Position numbers and translations under genes: made by a program
In this document: piece after piece, positions 9,122-17,042 of the stretch
Position numbering within the stretch: position 1 is the first letter of the stretch
How the letters are laid out: each line of letters starts with the position of its first letter
Source: a virus
IMG/VR virus record: IMGVR_UViG_3300005466_000030
Location: 1 to 59,429 of that record
Length of the DNA: 59,429 bases
Direction: 5' to 3' (one strand)
The notes under the pieces: model-generated
The model's database searches: none
The model's input: the letters and a program-made list of their open reading frames with translations, nothing else
Told to the model about the DNA's origin: nothing

Positions 9122-9301
9122 ATGAGTTTTCTAATCGCCGCTGCGGTTCTCATCATCATCGCATTCGTCATCAAGTGGTGGATGAACATCAACGTCGAGG
9201 AAGGCTTTCTCGGCAAGGGCCTCATGCTCATTGTCGTGGTGCTGGTGATCGTCGGCATTCTGGTGATCTTCGGTCTCGTGCCCTTTCGAGGCTGGGGCTG
9301 A
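9122..9301 (+). CDS. Small two-helix membrane protein
   Basis: A 59-residue reading frame behind a perfect AGGAGGA SD at 9111-9117. Residues 3-19 (FLIAAAVLIIIAFVIKW) and about 34-54 (LMLIVVVLVIVGILVIFGLV) are strongly hydrophobic, joined by a short polar turn (NINVEEGF). This predicts a hairpin-type inner-membrane protein. It resembles small class II holins in size and topology, but it is far from the amidase, so the role is open. Confidence 0.65.
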   Translation: MSFLIAAAVLIIIAFVIKWWMNINVEEGFLGKGLMLIVVVLVIVGILVIFGLVPFRGWG

Positions 9302-9364
9302 TCATCCGCTGCCGCGCCCGCGCCCGCCCGAAGCTGATCAACCTTCCATCATGGTGCCCGAGCG

Positions 9365-11248
9365 ATGACATCGATGGCCACCGGCTATCTGTGGGAGCAA
9401 GCCAAACGCAACGCGCTGGCGCGGTTGACGCCGACACAGCGCGCTGCGCTCGCGCGCGCCGAAGCTGAGAAAACACTGGCACGCCTTCGTCGCGAGTATG
9501 ACGAGAGCGAGCACCCGCGCGACGAGACCGGCAAGTGGACCGACGGCGGCGGTGGCGGTGGTGGTGCAGCGTCGAAGCCGGCGTCGTCGAAGGAAGGCGG
9601 TGACGAAGCCGTCAAGCTCGATCCGGTGGTGACCAATGTCGGCGGCGACGACTGGAACAAGAAAACCGCCGAGAAGCTCGAACGCGAGTTTCAGACCGCG
9701 CGTCCGAAGATCGAGCATCTCGAACAGCGCGCGATCGGCAACGTCGAAGACATGAGCGGCGGCGACGACGACGACGAAGACATGGTCTACATGCCGGAAG
9801 AATGGGAAGCGCTGTCGAGCGATGATCAGCAAGAGGCGCACGACGCCTTCATCGAAGCCGTCAAGGACGATTACTACAACAGCGAGGTTGATAACTGGCG
9901 CAGTGAGTACGCCGAGGACGAAGCGATGGCCAAGGTCGCCGGCGAGTTGACCGACAGCAACGGGAACGACTCCGACGACATCGTATGGGCGCAAGAGGCG
10001 CTCGACGAAATCCGCGACGCGCGCGAAGAGGAAGGCAAGGCGCCGATCCCGTTCGACAACAAGCAACTGATCAACGCGATGTCGATCGATTACGAAGCGC
10101 AGGGCGGCTCATGGCCGAAGAAAGATGCCGAGCTTTCGTTCGATGACGACGCGCTGAGCAAGCCGGAAGGTTTCGATCCGGATCAGCAGACGCTGCCCGG
10201 CATGGACCCGATCGCGCCGCACGAGATGCTCAGCGAGGACATGCGCGAAGAGATCGACAAAGCGCTGATGAAGGCGTTCGAGAAGCGTAGCGGGGACGTG
10301 GCCGGCGATCTTGAGCCGCCGGATTATCTGATGGAGAGCGCTAAGGAGTTCGCTGGCGAAAGCTGGGACCAAAAGGACGACAGCGAAAAGTTTGAGTTCG
10401 TCCAGAACAACACCAACATCCTCGAAAAATACGAAGAGACCAGCAGCGGCGCCATCAACGAAATGAAGCTCGATCGGCTGCCGTCGAAATATGATCCGCT
10501 CAACAACACCAGTGGCGACGATTACAAGCGCACGCAGGCGCTGGCGCGCTATCTCTCGCGTGAACGCTCGAAGGAAATCCTCGAAGAACGCGGCCTCGAT
10601 GTGCCATCGGATCAAGACCTGCGCCGCATCGACAACGAGCTTTGGTCAGCTTGGAAGGAAAGCTCGACGTCGAAGGAAGGCAAGCTGATCCAATTGGCGG
10701 CCGCCGAAGAGCTTGGCGGCCGGCTCAATGATCACACCCGCGCGGCGATCGAGCCGGAAGAGGCGAAGGTGCGCGCCGACAGAATCTTTTCCAGCATCGG
10801 CGGCTATGACGGCGTCAAGGCGCTGATCCGCGCGAAATGGGAAACGACGCAGCATCTGCTCGACAAGGCCGGCGAGAACGAACTGCAGCTTTATCGCGGG
10901 CTCACGCTCGACAAGGCACTGGTCGAGAAAATCTTCACCAAGCACGCAGCGGCCGGCAGGCGCGTCGGCAGCTTCACGCATCTCCCGACGATGGATGTGA
11001 AGCGCAACGGCGCCGCGTCGACCACGACAGCGCTCACCGTCGCCAACGGCTGGGGCGGTTCAGGTGGCGGCAAGGTCGTGCTTCGGGCGGTCGTGCCGCG
11101 CACCGCCGCGATCTCGATCCCGGCCTACGGCATCAACATCAAGAGCGAGCAGGAAGTCGTGATCGCCGGCACCGCGTGGAAGGGCTGGGACGTGTGGCAG
11201 GGGCAGGCGCCCGGGCTCGGCGGCACACCGTTGCAGAAGCACGACTGA
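9365..11248 (+). CDS. Putative phage ADP-ribosyltransferase, R-S-E type
   Basis: A 627-residue protein. The C-terminal 120 residues carry the three motifs of arginine-type ADP-ribosyltransferases in order: an Arg on a beta strand (LYRG, R511), an STT motif (552-554) and an ExE motif (E595-Q-E597 in IKSEQEVVIAG). In this family the last Glu is catalytic and the first directs transfer to arginine. The long N-terminal part is acidic and helical, and near residues 40-55 has HPRDETGKWTDGGGG, a motif often found in head- or portal-associated phage proteins. The gene directly precedes the capsid genes. By analogy with T4 Alt it could be packaged and injected to modify host proteins; that is inference. 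ATG 9374 is an alternative start. Confidence 0.72.
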   Translation: MTSMATGYLWEQAKRNALARLTPTQRAALARAEAEKTLARLRREYDESEHPRDETGKWTDGGGGGGGAASKPASSKEGGDEAVKLDPVVTNVGGDDWNKKTAEKLEREFQTARPKIEHLEQRAIGNVEDMSGGDDDDEDMVYMPEEWEALSSDDQQEAHDAFIEAVKDDYYNSEVDNWRSEYAEDEAMAKVAGELTDSNGNDSDDIVWAQEALDEIRDAREEEGKAPIPFDNKQLINAMSIDYEAQGGSWPKKDAELSFDDDALSKPEGFDPDQQTLPGMDPIAPHEMLSEDMREEIDKALMKAFEKRSGDVAGDLEPPDYLMESAKEFAGESWDQKDDSEKFEFVQNNTNILEKYEETSSGAINEMKLDRLPSKYDPLNNTSGDDYKRTQALARYLSRERSKEILEERGLDVPSDQDLRRIDNELWSAWKESSTSKEGKLIQLAAAEELGGRLNDHTRAAIEPEEAKVRADRIFSSIGGYDGVKALIRAKWETTQHLLDKAGENELQLYRGLTLDKALVEKIFTKHAAAGRRVGSFTHLPTMDVKRNGAASTTTALTVANGWGGSGGGKVVLRAVVPRTAAISIPAYGINIKSEQEVVIAGTAWKGWDVWQGQAPGLGGTPLQKHD

Positions 11249-11250
11249 TC

Positions 11251-11463
11251 ATGGCGAAAAAACCAGACAAGCACGAGATCGACATTCTCGCGCACGAGAT
11301 GGAAACCGGCGCGCCGCACTGGCTGAGCGCGCAAGGCAAGCGCACCAACGAGACCGAGGAAGAGCGCAAGAAGCGCATCCGCGACAAGCACTATCGCAAG
11401 CATCTCGCCACGCGCGCGCGGGCGAGAGCCGAGACGACACTGGCGCGCACCAAGCCGAAGTAG
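11251..11463 (+). CDS. Small Lys/Arg-rich protein
   Basis: A 70-residue, strongly charged protein starting 2 bases after the ADP-ribosyltransferase stop. The middle (TEEERKKRIRDKHYRKH) is a basic helix and the C-terminus is RA-rich. It could bind nucleic acid or act with the preceding enzyme. The close spacing suggests co-expression. No known domain was recognised. Confidence 0.55.
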   Translation: MAKKPDKHEIDILAHEMETGAPHWLSAQGKRTNETEEERKKRIRDKHYRKHLATRARARAETTLARTKPK

Positions 11464-11497
11464 CCGGCACCGACACCACCAAGACCTGAACGCTTCC

Positions 11498-11541
11498 ACG
11501 CGCGCGCACCCCCGCGCGCGCACACGCGCGCTCGCGCGCAC
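11498..11541. repeat. Alternating CG/CA tract before the capsid gene
   Basis: About 44 bases made almost only of CG and CA dinucleotides, broken by a CCCCC run. Such alternating purine-pyrimidine DNA can take a left-handed form under supercoiling. It lies in the only long spacer within the head genes and ends at the capsid gene's ribosome binding site. No inverted repeat with a U tract is present, so it is not a simple terminator. Confidence 0.6.
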
Positions 11542-11554
11542 GGAGGGCATGACC

Positions 11555-13810
11555 ATGCCGATGAAGCCGAACAAGGGCGAGAGCCAAGCCGATTTTATGA
11601 AGCGCTGCGTGCCCGACATGATGGGCGACGGCAAGCGCGACAACGAGCAGGCGACCGCTGCCTGCCTCACCATGTTCAGCGAGGGCGAGAAGGAAAAGCG
11701 CAAGTCGCTCACGCCCGAGGACGACGAAGAGTTCGCCGACTGGATGGATCGCTGCCAAGAGGGCGGCGAGGACGCGGACGAATGCCGCGTGATCTGGGCC
11801 GACACGCGCAGCGCCAAGATCAAGAGCAACGGCAACGTCGTGCGCAAGACGCACGCCGAGCCGGTGGTCGAGCGCGAATTCGTCATGTCCGATGAAACGC
11901 CCGATCGGATGAACGACATCATCATGTCGACCGGCTGGGATTTGGAGAACTTCAAGAAAAATCCGGTCGCGCTGTTCAACCACAACAGCAACTGGCCGAT
12001 CGGCACATGGTCGAACCTGCGCGTGGTCGACGGCAAGCTGCGCGGCAAGCTCGATCTCCTGCCCAAAGGAAAGATTCCGCGCGTCGATGAAATTCACGCG
12101 CTGATCGAGCACGGCATTCTCAAAGCCGTGAGCGTCGGCTTCGCGCCGAAAAAGCACGAACCGATCGTCAAGGGCGATCCCTTCGCGGGCTCGCGCTACC
12201 TCGCTCAAGAGTTGGTCGAGACATCACTGGTGACGGTGCCGGCCAATCCGAACGCACTCGCGGTCGCCAAGTCTCTCAGCATTTCCGACGACACGATCAA
12301 GCGCGTCTTTGCCAAGCCCGGCAGCCGGGACGCGCTCGAACACGATCGTCGGCTCACCGGCAAGCCCGCCGACACATCTCCCATAGTGGGCAAGTCAATG
12401 TCTGCCTTTGCACAACGTATCACTGACTCGCAGGCGCGCATCGTCGCCTACCGAGACAAGCTGACTGAGCATCTCAAGAACGTCGACGACAGCAATGTCA
12501 GCGACGCCGACCTTGAAGTGACCAACGAACTGAACGCGAGGATCAAGCAGGAAGAAAAGAGCCTCGCGTCGCTCAAGGAGTCCGAGAAGAGCCTGTTGCT
12601 TTCGAACGACGCCGACAACGGCAATGGCAACGGCCACGACAAGGGCAACGGCTCGGCGATCGCCGCCGCGTCGATGCGCTCGGCCCGGCCGTTCGGCTTC
12701 AAGCCGAAGACGATCGACCCGATCGAGTATCTGGTGCGTGACGGCGTGGTGCGGCTGTTCGCCCACCGCGAGAAGCGCAACGTCGACGAGATGCGCAAGC
12801 TGATCTACGGCGACGACGAAGCGACCAAGGTGTTCATCGACTTCACGTCAAAGGCGGCCAGTGCGCCGGCGATGACCAACGTCGTCGGATGGGCCGCTGA
12901 ACTGATCCAGCAAGTCAACGCCGACTTCCTTGAGCCGCTCTATCCCAACGTGGTGTTCCCGTCGCTTGCGGGGCAGGGGCTTTCCCTGTCGTTCGGTCGC
13001 AACGGTCGCATCTCGGTGCCGACGCGCTCGCTGACGCCGACGATCGCCGGTTCGTTCGTTGGTGAAGGCCAGCCGATCCCGGTGCGGCAGGGTGCGTTCA
13101 CGGCGGCGATCCTCACGCCGAAGAAAATGGCCGTGATCACCACGTGGACTCGCGAACTCGACGAGCATTCGATTCCTGCGATCGAAGGCTTGCTGCGTGA
13201 TGCGATCAAGCAGGACACGGCGGTGTCGATCGATGCCGTGCTGCTCGATTCCAACCCGGCGACGGCGGTTCGTCCCGCCGGCTTGCTCAACGGCGTTGCG
13301 TCTCTGACGCCGACGACGGGCGGCGGCTTCGCTGCGGTGGTGGGCGATCTGCAGAAGATCGCCGGCGCGCTGATGACCGGGACCAACGGCAACATCCGCA
13401 AGATGGTCTGGCTGATCAACCCGGCGCAGAAGCTGACGCTGTCGTTGACCAGCGCACCGGGCACTGGCGCGTTCCCGTTCAAGGAAGAGATCGGGCGCAA
13501 CCAGTTGCTGACCTACCCGGTGATCGCTGCGGGCACCGTGCCGGTTGGCACCGTGATCGCGGTCGATGCCGCCGACTTCGTGTCCGTCGGTGGCGAGGCG
13601 CCCCGGTTCGAGATTTCGGATCAGGCCACGCTGCACATGGAAGACACGCTGCCGCTCGCGATCGGCACGCCGGGCACGCCCGCCGTTGTCGCCGCGCCGG
13701 TGCGGTCGCTCTATCAGACCGACAGCTTGGCGCTGCGGCTGATCATGCCGCTGAACTGGACGCTGCGCCGCTCTGGCGTGGTGGCGTGGATGGCCGGCGT
13801 CACTTGGTGA
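11555..13810 (+). CDS. Prohead protease fused to HK97-type major capsid protein
   Basis: A 751-residue fusion. The N-terminal 60 residues contain the SQADFMKRCVPDM/ATAACLTMF motif often found ahead of prohead proteases. Next comes an S78-type protease with H143 (LFNHNSNWPIG), S193 (LKAVSVGF) and the LVETSLVTVPANPNA strand. A charged coiled-coil stretch (about 270-340) probably acts as scaffold. The rest, from about 370 (DPIEYLVRDG), is an HK97-fold capsid protein ending in GVVAWMAGVTW. The protease should cleave the scaffold during maturation and release capsid subunits. GGAGGG at 11542 is 7 bases from ATG 11555 but only one base from ATG 11549, so 11555 is preferred. Confidence 0.9.
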   Translation: MPMKPNKGESQADFMKRCVPDMMGDGKRDNEQATAACLTMFSEGEKEKRKSLTPEDDEEFADWMDRCQEGGEDADECRVIWADTRSAKIKSNGNVVRKTHAEPVVEREFVMSDETPDRMNDIIMSTGWDLENFKKNPVALFNHNSNWPIGTWSNLRVVDGKLRGKLDLLPKGKIPRVDEIHALIEHGILKAVSVGFAPKKHEPIVKGDPFAGSRYLAQELVETSLVTVPANPNALAVAKSLSISDDTIKRVFAKPGSRDALEHDRRLTGKPADTSPIVGKSMSAFAQRITDSQARIVAYRDKLTEHLKNVDDSNVSDADLEVTNELNARIKQEEKSLASLKESEKSLLLSNDADNGNGNGHDKGNGSAIAAASMRSARPFGFKPKTIDPIEYLVRDGVVRLFAHREKRNVDEMRKLIYGDDEATKVFIDFTSKAASAPAMTNVVGWAAELIQQVNADFLEPLYPNVVFPSLAGQGLSLSFGRNGRISVPTRSLTPTIAGSFVGEGQPIPVRQGAFTAAILTPKKMAVITTWTRELDEHSIPAIEGLLRDAIKQDTAVSIDAVLLDSNPATAVRPAGLLNGVASLTPTTGGGFAAVVGDLQKIAGALMTGTNGNIRKMVWLINPAQKLTLSLTSAPGTGAFPFKEEIGRNQLLTYPVIAAGTVPVGTVIAVDAADFVSVGGEAPRFEISDQATLHMEDTLPLAIGTPGTPAVVAAPVRSLYQTDSLALRLIMPLNWTLRRSGVVAWMAGVTW

Positions 13811-13831
13811 TCTCGCGCGTTGACGTCTGAG

Positions 13832-13860
13832 AGTCCCGCCAACTCTGGCGGGGCTTTCAA
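13832..13860 (+). terminator. Hairpin terminator after the capsid gene
   Basis: A 9-bp stem (one G-T pair) around a 6-base loop, arms 13832-13840 and 13847-13855, followed by TTTC. It lies 20 bases after the capsid stop. The T run is short, so it probably lowers rather than stops readthrough into the portal gene, setting capsid mRNA above portal mRNA. Confidence 0.6.
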
Positions 13861-13891
13861 CTCCCCCACCGTTGAAACAAGGAGGTCCATC

Positions 13892-14242
13892 GTGGCCGAT
13901 CATTCAAGCGACCAAGCAGTACAAGAACGGGCCAAGGCAACCGAGGCTCAGAAGGAAAACGCAAAGAAGGTCATCGCCGAGCAGCGCCAAGCTCGCGAGG
14001 CGCGGATGGCGGAAACGCCGGAAGCCGGCAAGCCGACTCCAACGCAGGAGGAAAACGATCTCGCTGCGATGGGTGTTCATCTCCCTGAGCACGAGCCCGA
14101 CGGCAGCCCGGAGCAAGACCCGAACTATCTGAGTCAGAATCCGCTCGACCGGCAGCGCAAGCAGAGCGAAGCGAAGCGGCCGGCAACGCAGCCGGGCGGG
14201 TATCAGACGCGTCAATCGAGGCCGGCCGAATCGACAAGCTGA
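13892..14242 (+). CDS. Hypothetical head-region protein
   Basis: A 116-residue protein. The start is GTG at 13892 because a perfect AAGGAGGT lies at 13879-13886; the in-frame ATG at 13820 lies inside the terminator region. The N-terminal half is one charged helix (QERAKATEAQKENAKKVIAE), and the C-terminus is polar, Pro/Gln-rich and probably disordered. Position between capsid and portal suggests a head accessory or scaffold role. No family was recognised. Confidence 0.7.
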   Translation: MADHSSDQAVQERAKATEAQKENAKKVIAEQRQAREARMAETPEAGKPTPTQEENDLAAMGVHLPEHEPDGSPEQDPNYLSQNPLDRQRKQSEAKRPATQPGGYQTRQSRPAESTS

Positions 14243-14244
14243 AC

Positions 14245-15699
14245 ATGAGGCACGTTCCGCTCGTAGGCCGTGCGCCCTCGCCCGTCACGAAGGGCGAGGG
14301 CGATTATCATCCCGGCCCGTGGCAGCTACCTGTCACGGGCGGGATTCTGCCTGCCTATGTCGGCGAGAACATCAACTGGTGGCAGCTTGGTTATGACCCG
14401 GTCGATATGTCCGGCTCGTCGGCGATGGTCGAAGCCGCGCTCTCGGCCTACAGCCAGACCGTGGCGATGTGCCCGGGCGATCACTGGCGACTGAACACCA
14501 AGAAGGGCCGCGATCGCGTCACCACGTCGGCGCTGTCGCGCATCCTGCGCAAGCCGAACCTGTATCAAACGATCAGCGATTTCATGCTGGCGCTGACGCG
14601 CTCGCTGTTTCTCGACGGCAACGCCTACGCGCTGGCATTGCGCAACGATCGCTACGAGATCGACGAGCTTCATCTGATGAGCCCGCGCCAGTCGGCGCCG
14701 CAGGTCGTGCGCTCGACCGGCGATGTGTTCTATCGGCTCGGCGGCAATGACGTGATGGAGCGCTTGGGCGAAGTGCTGGTGCCGCAGCGCGACGTGCTGC
14801 ACGTGCGCTTGCATCCTTCGCGGCGCTATCCGTTCCCGCTGATCGGCGCTTCACCGATCGAGGCGGCAGCGTCCGACATCGCGGCGGGCAACGCGATGCT
14901 GAAGCAACAGATCAATTTCTACATGAACCAAGCGCGGCCGAGCGCCGTGCTGTCGACCGACCTGCAGCTTGACAAGGATCAGGTGCAGGCGCTGCGCGAT
15001 CGCTGGAACGAACAGGTGCGTGGGCTGCAGCAAGGCGGCACGCCGATCCTCACCGCCGGCCTGAAGGTGCAGCCGTGGGCGATCGGCGCGAAGGACGCCG
15101 AGCTTGCCGAGATCATGAAGCTGTCGGGGCAGAACATCGCGCTGGCCTATCGCATCCCGCTCGCACTGCTCGGTCTCGGTGGCACCGGCGTCACGTCGAC
15201 CGAGGCGCTGATGCAGCAATGGATCGCCACCGGGCTCGGCTTCGCGCTCAACCACATCGAAGAGGCGTTCGGGTTGTTATTCCAATTGAAGGGACAGCCC
15301 GAAGAATATCTCGAATTCGAGACCAACGCGTTGCTGCGCTCGGCTTTCAAGGATCGCATCGATGCGCTCGCACGCGGTGTGCAGGGCGGCATCTTGGCGC
15401 CGAACGAAGCACGCGAGCGCGAAGGACTCGACAATGTCGAGTTCGGCGACGAGCCGCGCGTGCAACAGCAAGTCGTTCCGCTCTCGGCGGCCGGCGCGAT
15501 CCCGGCAGCGCCCGGTCCCGGCGCGCCGCCATCGGTGTCCGGCGCGCCGACTGCGCTGCTCGCCAAGCCCGACGAAAAGAAACCGTCCGAGCCGCCCGCG
15601 TCACCAGTCGAAGGCAAAGGCCATGACGACAACGTCCAACGGGAAGTCAGAAACATCCTACGCGCCGCCTCAAGGATTGGCCGCCGACGATCTGCTTGA
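14245..15699 (+). CDS. HK97-family portal protein
   Basis: A 484-residue portal. It forms the dodecameric ring at the head vertex through which DNA enters and leaves, and it docks TerL. Family features include AYSQTVAMCPGDHWRL, DFMLALTRSLFLDGNAYAL, ASPIEAAASDI, the stem region GKLSGQNIALAYRIPLALLG-like segment at about 292-311, and ILAPNEARE near the C-terminus. The start at 14245 is 2 bases after the previous stop but has a poor SD, and the first 20 codons overlap a perfect hairpin, so the true N-terminus may be later. The portal follows the capsid gene here, the reverse of the usual HK97 order. Confidence 0.92.
   Translation: MRHVPLVGRAPSPVTKGEGDYHPGPWQLPVTGGILPAYVGENINWWQLGYDPVDMSGSSAMVEAALSAYSQTVAMCPGDHWRLNTKKGRDRVTTSALSRILRKPNLYQTISDFMLALTRSLFLDGNAYALALRNDRYEIDELHLMSPRQSAPQVVRSTGDVFYRLGGNDVMERLGEVLVPQRDVLHVRLHPSRRYPFPLIGASPIEAAASDIAAGNAMLKQQINFYMNQARPSAVLSTDLQLDKDQVQALRDRWNEQVRGLQQGGTPILTAGLKVQPWAIGAKDAELAEIMKLSGQNIALAYRIPLALLGLGGTGVTSTEALMQQWIATGLGFALNHIEEAFGLLFQLKGQPEEYLEFETNALLRSAFKDRIDALARGVQGGILAPNEAREREGLDNVEFGDEPRVQQQVVPLSAAGAIPAAPGPGAPPSVSGAPTALLAKPDEKKPSEPPASPVEGKGHDDNVQREVRNILRAASRIGRRRSA
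14274..14301 (+). repeat. Perfect 10-bp stem hairpin at the portal gene start
   Basis: Arms GCCCTCGCCC (14274-14283) and GGGCGAGGGC (14292-14301) form a perfect stem around 8 bases. There is no T tract. It lies 30-57 bases into the portal reading frame, where it could slow ribosomes or expose a later start, or it could be a mobile intergenic repeat onto which the gene start has been extended. Confidence 0.7.
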
Positions 15700-17038
15700 T
15701 GCATGGCGCGAGGCGCTCGGCGAAGTGCTGGTGCAAGAACGCCGGCATTGGGAACGCGAGCGCGCGCTGATCGAGGCGCAGGCGCAAAGCGCGATCGCCA
15801 AGGCGCACGGCACGATCGACAAGATGCAGGCCGCGATCGTGACGCTGCGCGGTGAAGTGCTCGATATGGTGCGCGCGCGGCTCGCCGAAGTGAAAGACGG
15901 CGAGCGCGGACCCGCCGGCCCGGCTGGCGAGAAAGGATTGCAAGGTGAGCGCGGAATCATCGGACAGCCCGGCCCGGCCGGCGAGACCAGACCCGCCGGA
16001 CCAGCCGGCGAACGCGGCGAAAAAGGATTGCAGGGCGAGCGCGGAATCATCGGACAGCGCGGACCCGCAGGCGAGACCGGCGCCGCCGGTGCCGTCGGAC
16101 CTGCCGGACCCGCAGGCGAACGTGGCGCCGTCGGCGAAGTCGGTCCTGCCGGGCCAGCCGGCCCCACCGGCGAGCGTGGCGCCGCAGGCGACATCGGACC
16201 TGCCGGACCCGCCGGACCTGCCGGCGAGCGCGGCGCTGACGGCGGAACAGGTCCGCAAGGCGATATTGGGCTGAAGGGCGATCCCGGTCCTGCCGGCGAT
16301 CCGGGCCTCGCTGGCGAGCCCGGTGCTGTCGGTCCCTCCGGTCCTGCCGGCGAACGCGGCCCCACCGGCGAGCCCGGCGCGCGCGGCGAAATGGGCTTGA
16401 AGGGCGACATCGGCCCACGCGGAGAACGCGGCGAAAAAGGTGAGCAAGGGTTGGCTGGCCTTATCGGCAAAGCCGGCGACGTCGGCCCGCGTGGCGAGCC
16501 CGGCGAGAAGGGCGACAAGGGCGAGACCGGAGATCGCGGCGCGCCCGGGCTGTTGCCGATCGTCAAGCTCTACGCGCCCGGCGCGGTTCACTACGCGGCG
16601 CAGGTCGTCGCGCACGGCGGCGGGCTGTGGCAGGCGACCAAGGACACCGGACAGACGCCACCGCATGACGACTGGCTGTGCCTCGCGCGCGGCGGTCGCG
16701 ATGGCGCGTCGCCGGGCGTGCGCGGCACCTATAGCGAGCGCGAGAAATATCGCGCGCTCGACATCGTCGCGTTCAACAAGGGCAGCTTCGTCGCGCGCAA
16801 GGACAACCCGGGCCCGATCCCGGGCGACGACTGGCAACTGCTCGTGGCGCACGGCACCAAGGGCGAGAAGGGCGTGCAGGGTCCGCGCGGCGATCGCGGT
16901 CCCGCCGGTCCGGGCATCACGCGCTGGCTGATCGATCGGCGCAGCTATGAGGCCAAGCCGATGCTGAGCGACGGCACCGAAGGCGCCCCGCTCGATCTGC
17001 GCGAACTGTTCGAGCAATTCCAGACCGACGGCGGCTGA
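15623..17038 (+). CDS. Collagen-like trimeric fibre with carbohydrate-binding-like modules
   Basis: A 471-residue protein that overlaps the portal's last 77 bases. ATG 15623 follows AAGG and gives MTTTSNGKSE. Residues to about 90 form a coiled coil (ERERALIEAQAQSAIAKAHG), followed by about 215 residues of Gly-X-Y triplets (GPAGPAGE, GERGEKG) that should form a collagen triple helix. The C-terminal 150 residues contain two repeats of a CBM5/12-like pattern (VVAHGGGLWQATKDTG-x-W and IVAFNKGSFVARKDNPG-x-W), a fold that often binds polysaccharides. It may be a head or neck fibre that helps adhesion. The domain reading is inference from pattern. Confidence 0.8.
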   Translation: MTTTSNGKSETSYAPPQGLAADDLLDAWREALGEVLVQERRHWERERALIEAQAQSAIAKAHGTIDKMQAAIVTLRGEVLDMVRARLAEVKDGERGPAGPAGEKGLQGERGIIGQPGPAGETRPAGPAGERGEKGLQGERGIIGQRGPAGETGAAGAVGPAGPAGERGAVGEVGPAGPAGPTGERGAAGDIGPAGPAGPAGERGADGGTGPQGDIGLKGDPGPAGDPGLAGEPGAVGPSGPAGERGPTGEPGARGEMGLKGDIGPRGERGEKGEQGLAGLIGKAGDVGPRGEPGEKGDKGETGDRGAPGLLPIVKLYAPGAVHYAAQVVAHGGGLWQATKDTGQTPPHDDWLCLARGGRDGASPGVRGTYSEREKYRALDIVAFNKGSFVARKDNPGPIPGDDWQLLVAHGTKGEKGVQGPRGDRGPAGPGITRWLIDRRSYEAKPMLSDGTEGAPLDLRELFEQFQTDGG

Positions 17039-17042
17039 GACA

